Shown here one piece after another: positions 57,463 to 64,000 of a stretch of DNA of 64,000 nt. How positions within the stretch are numbered: the first letter of the stretch is position 1; each line of letters opens with the position of its first letter. This DNA is from Wyeomyia smithii. Lineage: Eukaryota > Arthropoda > Insecta > Diptera > Culicidae. The stretch is from positions 5,580,001 to 5,644,000 of the forward strand of contig NC_073696.1 of the NCBI RefSeq assembly GCF_029784165.1, given 5' to 3'. Position numbers and translations under genes: made by a program. The notes under the pieces were generated by a model, which saw nothing but the letters and a program-made list of their open reading frames with translations, was not told the origin of the DNA and searched no databases.

Positions 57463-57578
57463 AACTGGAAAGACAACACTTATTATCTATATTTCAGAAT
57501 AAAATGACCCGAAAAATCCTGTAATTTTTGTTTTATTCAGGAAAGAAGATGTATTTATAATTTTCGGAACAGTCTGTA

Positions 57579-60500
57579 CGGTGGTGCGACTGTAATTTGA
57601 ACTAAAAAAACAAGAGAAATTAGAAAAATGATGAGGCGGGTACCTTGTTTTGCATGTCAGTGTAACAAAAATCATGCAGATAACTGTTCCGTGTTTGAAT
57701 ATTCACTTTAACTTGTAAAATATTTTATATTCTTGATGTCACAATACATTTTAATTTCATTTACCATTGCTTAATTTTCAAAACCTTCAAACACATTTTT
57801 TGATCGGTAACGCTCTGATAAATTTCAACATTTCGACTTAGGCATTTTTTACAATATCATTTATTCCTGGTAGTTCGCGCTTTGAAAATAGTGTGGAAAA
57901 TTTCACTCCATCATTAATTTTAGATGTTTAACAGTGGTTTAAACACTTACCCTTTCCATTGTAATATTTATCTTAAGTTGTATCTCAAGGAAATTGTTCT
58001 GGAAATGATCAAAAGTTTTAAAGACGAGAATTGTTATTTTGGGAAGGTTTGAACCTTGTGTTAGAAACGTTTTTTGTAGTTATTTGATGACCCTAAAGTT
58101 ACCTAAACTAAACTCAAATTTTCAAATTTTATTTTTCATCACACAAAACTCTGGGAGAACCGCTTATTGCATCGAACAAGTTTCGTTCTAGTTGTCTGAC
58201 TTTCCCAGACATTGCATTTTCAATCTAAAACTCGTTAATCAAAATTTGACTGTTTTATTACTAACACTGATATGTTTTCAGCATGTTGACAAAAAATGTA
58301 ATCCTGAAAAAAGTTTCTGATGGAGGAAAATGACTCACTAAATGAAGATGTAAAAGCATTCCTTTACTTTTACTAAGGACATAAAGCAAGCATTCGACAA
58401 ACTTTTGAAAAAAATTAGTACCTCATACAATAGTAGTAGTTTTTTATCTTTTCATTGTTCGTAAAATAGCTTTTGGCTTTCTCAAAAACTAGTCTTACTC
58501 GAAATCAGTGAGCTAAAAGTACCTATATCGAGTAAGTTTTCTACTTTTCTTCAAAAATAGAGAAAATAGGGCGGGATTTCGCTCATATTTTCATCACATA
58601 TGAGGTATTTCTCGATTAGATAGAACCCCCGAAGAAGATGTGAGTGACATGAGACAAACTTGCTCACGTTTACAAATATATGCGCTGAAAAAATACCTAT
58701 ACTGTTCATCTCCATTCAAAGATCATTCCCGTATCCCATGCTGGTTTTTACTATTGTGTGCTACTTGCTGTGCTTGATAGTTAATATTTTAAGCAAGTTC
58801 TCCGATAATGAAGATAACGTGAGCAAAATATCATACCTTCAAGCTCAATCCTACACGAAAATATTCTTCCCTACGTAGAGGTGTTTAGAGAGCTGATTTC
58901 TCACTTTTAGGGGTATAAACCACACAACGAATACTATCAAAATATAGGGATTGATATTCTAAGCGTTTTCTCCGAAGATACTATGAGCAAAAAATCACGC
59001 TTTCAAGCTTAATTCTACGCGAAACTGTTTCTTATCACGTTGTTGAGTTTGCAACAGCAGCATGCTGCAGCAGTGTTGCTGGAAAAATTCAATGTTGAGC
59101 CGTTCGTCAGACATTCGATCAGTTTAAGGTGAATAACTTTTTCTTTAAATTTTGTAGCGCCTTATAGTCTTCAAAAGAATTATTCCCAGGAAAATTTCCT
59201 ACAAATATCATGTATTGGTATATTTTTAGGAGTCAACTGGAAATTTCTAGGGGATAAGTTTTGAAAAAGTGGATTTTCCCATATAAAATTGTATGGAAAC
59301 TTTAAAAATCGGGCGCAAATCAGGCGTTCCACCGATCGACCTGAAAAGTTACACAGTTGTTACAGGACCCATAAGGAACACGAAAAGTGCATGGGAGCTA
59401 ATATTTATTTGTTGTCCCACCCTATTGTGCATGACTCGCGCGGTGCTGGCCAGCGCAACTAGGCCACAGATGTAGGAAACTAAACAATCGCATTTACCAA
59501 CCCAAAGCCATCCAATTTCTCATCACTTGTGGCATGGTAAGCCCTGCTGATAGCTGTACCTGTACCGACGATGGTTGGCGAAAAAGTTGATTATGTTTGC
59601 TTCACCAAAGACCTACTAACCTAGTGCCACTGTTCCGAAGGGGTTTGGTGGTATGCAAAATCGCACCATAGCCGTACCTGGACGGTTTTATGTGAGCTTG
59701 GCCGCGTCTGTAGCCACATTCGTCACTCGCATTCGTTCGGTTCCTAATGTTCTTTTCCTAAAGCGAAAAAAAAAAACGCCACCAGCTCATAAATAAATAA
59801 AGCGCAAACAATTCGCTGATTCTCAGCACAAAATAATGCCATATCGATTTTTATGTGTGTCATAAGAAGCTGTTGAACCGGGGAGGATTTTCGTCGAAAC
59901 AGCAGTTAAACCGGCCGCAGCAGTAGCCATTGTGCGCCGTCAGCACAATCGGCCGGGTCGGTTCGTACGATGTTACAAAACTGAAATTGATACCGAATAA
60001 ACAACGAACGGGTGCAGTTAATATTTGCAAGTAATTGAATTGGTCACGGACGATCAGCGCGCGCACAGGGCTGACGTTCGTGGAAACCAAGAAGCGGGGC
60101 CGAACTTTGCACCATGTGGAACGAATTCCGTACCGACTTCCTGGCTACGGAGCGCCGTCGATCCTGATTAAGGTCTCATTTTAGTGGCTCATAGATGGTT
60201 CGGGAAATGTTCTCCAGAAAACAGCCGGCGACGGAACAATTTAGAGAACTAGACTTTGACTCTAATCAGGTGGACCGTAAATGTTCAGTTCATGTTTTGA
60301 AAAACATTTCGCGCGCCGACCGTGTCGAAAAATATTTACTGAATTTTCATGCCTGTTTGTAAATAAGAGGCACATGACTACGGACAATCTCAGGGATTCC
60401 CGTTGATGCAAGGCTACAGAGCGAAAGCCTAAAGGCCGGACAGAAAGCTGCTGACGGAGCGGGTTTGAAACGTTACTACGGTACTGTTACTTGCGAGAAA

Positions 60501-60872
60501 TTCGGTGACAGTACTTGAACACGGTACATTTGGCCTTTCAATTTTAAAGTGTGGTAAAGTTGCGAAACAAAAAGTCGCACCCTGAACCAACATATGCTGA
60601 CAGTTAACCGAATCAGTCCATTTCAGCGCATTTTCACACTGCCTAAAAGGCTCGAATATGACACGTTTGCTAGTTTATTTGTAGTGTAACCCATCTTCGT
60701 TTATGTTCTTGGAAGTTGATAATTTTGACTACTACCATTTCCCCGAGTCTCTTATCTCCCGCAGTGCAAAATAAGACTTGCTGCTGATTGCTTAGATTAC
60801 ATTCGGTGTTACATGCGTCCAACGAAATGGTCACATGGTTTGTTCTTTGGGTGGCCCCACTTACAATGTGGA
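57579..60872. other. No protein gene recognised (3.3 kb upstream of tRNA-Cys)
   Basis: AT-rich up to about 59.0 kb, then more balanced. A minus-strand 76-codon frame at 59860-60090 lies in less AT-rich DNA but has no recognised domain. No repeats shared with the rest of the window were found. Confidence 0.4.
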
Positions 60873-60944
60873 GGGGGTATAGCTCAGTGGTAGAGCATTC
60901 GACTGCAGATCGAGAGGTCCCCGGTTCAAACCCGGGTGCCCCCT
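60873..60944 (+). tRNA. tRNA-Cys (anticodon GCA)
   Basis: A 72-nt cloverleaf. The acceptor arm GGGGGTA pairs with TGCCCCC, with discriminator T. The D arm lies in TAGCTCAGTGGTAGAGC. The anticodon arm TCGAC/ATCGA has loop TGCAG with anticodon GCA at 60905-60907. The T arm is CCCGGTTCAAACCCGGG. Box A (TAGCTCAGTGG) and box B (GGTTCAAACCC) of the internal Pol III promoter are perfect. No intron. CCA is not encoded, as expected for a nuclear gene. It decodes UGC and UGU codons. A T run follows. It is probably functional and is the only intact host gene seen. Confidence 0.97.
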
Positions 60945-60953
60945 CAGCGAATC

Positions 60954-60958
60954 TTTTT
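60954..60958 (+). terminator. Pol III terminator of tRNA-Cys
   Basis: TTTTT on the coding strand, 10 bases after the tRNA 3' end, is sufficient for Pol III termination. Confidence 0.85.
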
Positions 60959-61574
60959 ATAAGGATGATGATGTTAGCTTTCTTTATTCGTTATTCTTTC
61001 GTTTTCACTAGTTAGGTCTGTCTGATACCTTAGCCAATGCTCTCAGTGTTGGGACTTCGTTTACTTGATGGGAGGATCAAAATTAGAAACAAAAATATCA
61101 CTTATTCATTTATATTTTCATAACGCGTCCCCACAAACCATTTTGATTTAGTTTTATTCATAAGTTATTGGTTTATTTTGACGTAATATTTTTATTCGGT
61201 ATGATTTATAATCACTTTTATTATTATTGCGCTAAATTTACCTCCAGGATTTTTTGTGGTTATTTTTCTCAGACTTTGTCGATAGCTGTGAAACTTGCTA
61301 GAACTATTTATTTCAAAGCCGTCATTCACTACCTAAACTATGTAATGGAATTTTAGCAGATTAAAAAATACAGATTACTCAAAGTAAGAAACAATTTAAC
61401 ACATTGAGATTGCGGCAAAAATTGCTCCTAATTGCGATGCCTAAATCGGACTAAAAATTAAACAACAGGAAGGTAAAATTTATTCTTCTTCCTAATTAAC
61501 ATTATAAAACAAAATATTCATTATAAATGTTCAAATGAACTGCGTTTCAGTGATTTGATTTTATTAAATTTCGG
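60959..61574. other. No gene recognised
   Basis: AT-rich DNA between the tRNA gene and the 801-bp MITE. Nothing was recognised. Confidence 0.5.
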
Positions 61575-61577
61575 TTA

Positions 61578-62378
61578 GGGATGATCCATTAATGATGTCA
61601 CGCAAAATTTGGAATAAATTAACTCCCCCTCCTCCTTGTCACAAGTTGTCACAACTTCCTTGACCCCCCCCCTCTTAATTACGTCACGTTTTCATATCCC
61701 CCTCCCCCTTCTTTGGTGATAATTGATTGAAATCGAGAAATTTGTTAGGAATGTATTTTTTCTTAATAAAAACGATTTTACTGAAAGAAAAACTGAAACT
61801 GAAAGGAAAAGAAGATGATAGAAGATAAATAGAAAAGGCGTTTAGTTCTTAGTCCAAGGATGCTGCTGATTACGAGACATTAACTGCAGCATCATTACTG
61901 ATTTTTGAAAAACCATCAATATTTAGTTCCTCTTCTCCAATCAATTCCAAATATTCTCCACATGTTACAATAACCAAGCATTTTTATTTACGTTTTGTCA
62001 CAATTTTTGTATTGATTCGATTGAGAGACACTAAAAATTAATGAAATTGCGCTTTCATTCTTAAATGAACATGCACGGTGAAACGGAATTAAAGAACATT
62101 ATGCTTTTTTAGGGAGAAAAAAATTGTCATTTATTTTATCTAAAGCAAATCTTAAGCAAAAAAAAAATCGTAGAACTATAAATGAATGATGCAAATATTA
62201 TAAATAGTTCTGAGTTGATCTCTGTGGTTAGGTATGTGACTTTTTTATTTATTTTTTTTGGTTGAAATGTGATGTCAAACTCAAGCTAACCCCCCTTCCC
62301 CCTATGTCACAAAATGTCACAACAATTGAAACCCCCTCCCCCCCCCCTAAACGCGTGACATAATTAATGAATGGTCCC
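61578..62378. mobile_element. 801-bp PIF/Harbinger-type MITE with TTA duplication
   Basis: Ends GGGATGATCCATTAATGATG and TCACGC at the left and the complement (GCGTGACATAATTAATGAAT, GGTCCC) at the right are flanked by TTA (61575-61577, 62379-62381). Subterminal TTGTCACAA-like words and C runs occur near both ends. The interior is AT-rich with no transposase. A 3-bp TTA duplication fits PIF/Harbinger. Confidence 0.8.
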
Positions 62379-62381
62379 TTA

Positions 62382-62756
62382 CTCGGTGTTGAATGCAAGC
62401 ATTTTGATTCTTGATTGATTCAGCAGAAAAGTAAATCCATACTAATGACACCAGTCGAAGAAAATAAAAATCCAGGTGTTGGAGAAACAAACTTTGAATG
62501 GTATCTGCAAACTCTTCTACCCTCTTTTACCCCTCTGTTCCGTTGCTGTTCTAAAGAGAACTAGAATCGACAAATTTCAATAATATTCATGCAAGTTATA
62601 AAAGCTAACTTGCTCCTGATCTTCTGGAATTAAACAAGGAAAGCTTGATCTTAGGTACGGAATCCTTCTTGTAAAAAGATTAATCGCATAGGAAATGCGT
62701 TTAATTCGGCAGCTTTGCAGACGCGTGGTTCATCCTCTATGCTATTTGTTCGATTA
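62382..62756. other. No gene recognised
   Basis: Short AT-rich stretch between the 801-bp MITE and the tail of the LINE. Nothing was recognised. Confidence 0.5.
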
Positions 62757-63640
62757 TTTATTTATTTATTTATTTCGTCAAGCAAATGTAGACTACAGTT
62801 ATAATAATACAGTGTTTTCTTATATTCTATACATTATTTCCAGTAGTTAGTCGTTTTTTGATTTGATTTCTGCCCTAGTGATGTCGATATTTTCGCAGTG
62901 CTGATTATAGTGCGCATCATGCGATTTATTGGGCAATTTTTTGGATAGTTAGTTCTGTGAGAGTTTTCCGAAAATATTTTACGATTTCTTAATTGACGAC
63001 TGGGTGCATAAAAATTTAGTTGCGATAATAATTTAGAAGATTGCACGCGTTGAGAAATAATGTCATTTATAAAATGAAGCATTGAAAGTTCGCGGCGTTC
63101 CTTAAGTGCTTGTATGTCTATAAGCATGCAGCGTGCTTCATATGATGGTAAGGGAAATGCTGTCCAATTTAGCTTACGAAGCGCGTACAAAATAAATTGT
63201 TTTTGGACAGATTCAATGCGTTCTTTATGTGTGACAATATAGGGATTCCATACAATGCTACAATATTCCAGAATTGGTCGGACGTATGTAATATATAATA
63301 GTTTGATTGTATATGGGTTTTGAAAATTATGGCCGAAGCGTTTTATAAAGACCAGCATACTATTTGCTTTGTTGATTATTGTGTTATAATGTTCTATGAA
63401 TGTAAGTTTGAAGTCTAAAACTACGCCTAGGTCCCTTACGATTTTGCATTTTTCTACTGGTTGGTTTCCTAAGAAAATTTTTGTGGGTGGTGTTACTGTT
63501 TTTCTGCTAAAGGCTATTGAATTACATTTTTTGATGTTGAGTTGTAATAGACTTTTGTTGCACCAAGTGTAGAATATATTAATTTCATTCTGGAATATTT
63601 TGAAGTCTTCTGCATTGGTTATTTCTATAAAGAGCTTCCC
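62757..63640 (-). pseudogene. 5'-truncated CR1/Jockey-like LINE (thumb and C-terminus), (AAAT)n tail
   Basis: An open minus-strand frame of about 270 codons ends at 62834. It contains LFIEITNAEDF, WCNKSLLQLNIKKCNSIAFS, VRDLGVVLDFKLTFIEHY, YVRPILEYCSIVWNPY, RIESVQKQFILYALR and LPSYEARCMLIDIQALKERR, the part after the YADD box in CR1/Jockey-type ORF2. Truncation falls only a few residues after where YADD would be. A tail of AAAT units (62757-62777) follows. The uninterrupted frame means this insertion is younger than the LINE relics at 8 and 13 kb. No target duplication was identified. Confidence 0.85.
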
Positions 63641-64000
63641 CAGCAAACCAGAAGTCGTATAGGGATGTTAATTCTAAGTCGCTCAAATGTGCATGTCAAA
63701 TTTGAAATTACATAAAATGCAGCACTAAATTTGTTTATATCGTTTAAAGTTTAAATCCCATAAAATGCAATATAAGGTTATATATGAGGTAATTAAACGT
63801 GTCATATAAAATTGTAAAATGCGTCATTCCTCTAAGTCGTACAAAATGCAATTTAAAGTTTCAAATGAGGCAATTTAAGATAGCCTGCGAAGTTATACAA
63901 AATCGTAACCAATTTTTTTTAACAATGTATGTATATGGCCTCCAGATTTGTACATATAGGCGCGTTTCATGCATCTTATATGGTCATTTTTTACCAAATA
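63641..64000. other. Unassigned repeat-like DNA at the window edge
   Basis: CATAAAATGCA-like words recur at about 63705, 63756, 63810 and 63847, with TAAGTCG and AATTTAAAG blocks. The edge at CCCCAGCAAACCAGAAG may be the end of another MITE reaching beyond the window. Nothing is assigned. Confidence 0.35.

Larger units (their letters stand above)
55023..57576 (+). mobile_element. Tc1/mariner-type transposon of DD37E type, split by unit R
   Basis: Terminal inverted repeats GACCGTTCCGATAATTATAA and TACA at the left and the complement at the right (TGTATTTATAA, TTTTCGGAACAGTC) are flanked by TA (55021-55022, 57577-57578). The transposase gene is present in two halves (55160-55600 and 56847-57462), separated by a 1244-bp insertion. 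Without the insertion the element would be about 1.3 kb, normal for the superfamily. Spacing between the second Asp and the Glu is 37 residues after allowing for the frameshift, as in the mosquito ITmD37E group. Confidence 0.85.

Overview
This is a non-coding, transposon-filled stretch of an insect nuclear genome, most likely a culicine (Aedes-like) mosquito. That assignment is an inference. It rests on AT-rich DNA, no bacterial-type operons, an RTE-clade LINE with a short tandem 3' tail, a Tc1/mariner relic whose D-to-E spacing fits DD37E (the ITmD37E group described from mosquitoes), CR1/Jockey-like LINE relics, many MITEs, and a eukaryotic nuclear tRNA-Cys(GCA) gene. The tRNA gene at 60.87 kb is the only intact host gene I can support. 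I found no protein-coding gene of the host.

Layout. 0-6.3 kb: an RTE scrap at the window edge, a composite promoter-bearing repeat (called unit R here), four sites that look like LTR-retrotransposon primer-binding sites for tRNA-Arg(UCG), and a Penelope-like relic (GIY-YIG endonuclease end plus a hammerhead-ribozyme-like fold). 7.7-15 kb: a 133-bp foldback, a CR1/Jockey-like LINE relic, a second unit R carrying a Transib-type element and a PIF/Harbinger-type MITE, a decayed 120-bp-type tandem array, and a second LINE relic with an internal inverted duplication. 15-29 kb: mostly unassigned DNA with a small MITE, tRNA-related SINE copies and a GC-rich 454-bp MITE. 29-36.2 kb: a 1.65-kb giant palindrome with Transib-type ends, a Helitron-like (HINE/DINE-type) element made of two tandem arrays, a minisatellite grown inside a MITE, a SINE and an antisense RTE fragment.

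36-51 kb: a hAT-type MITE packed with TATCGATA motifs, a pogo-type element with a decayed HTH, and a second Helitron-like element split by a 5'-truncated LINE with a visible target-site duplication. 51.5-57.6 kb is the best-preserved part: a near-complete but dead RTE retrotransposon, and a DD37E transposon split by unit R, which itself hosts two further MITEs. 57.6-64 kb: unassigned DNA, the tRNA gene, an 801-bp MITE and one more truncated LINE.

No genes here form a pathway. The interest lies in the order of insertions. Target-site duplications can be read directly for the two Transib-type elements (CAATG, CATTG), the hAT element (8 bp), three PIF-like MITEs (TTA/TAA), the pogo and mariner-like elements (TA), and the LINE inside the Helitron-like element (8 bp). 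All family names come from motif recognition by eye; no database search was run.
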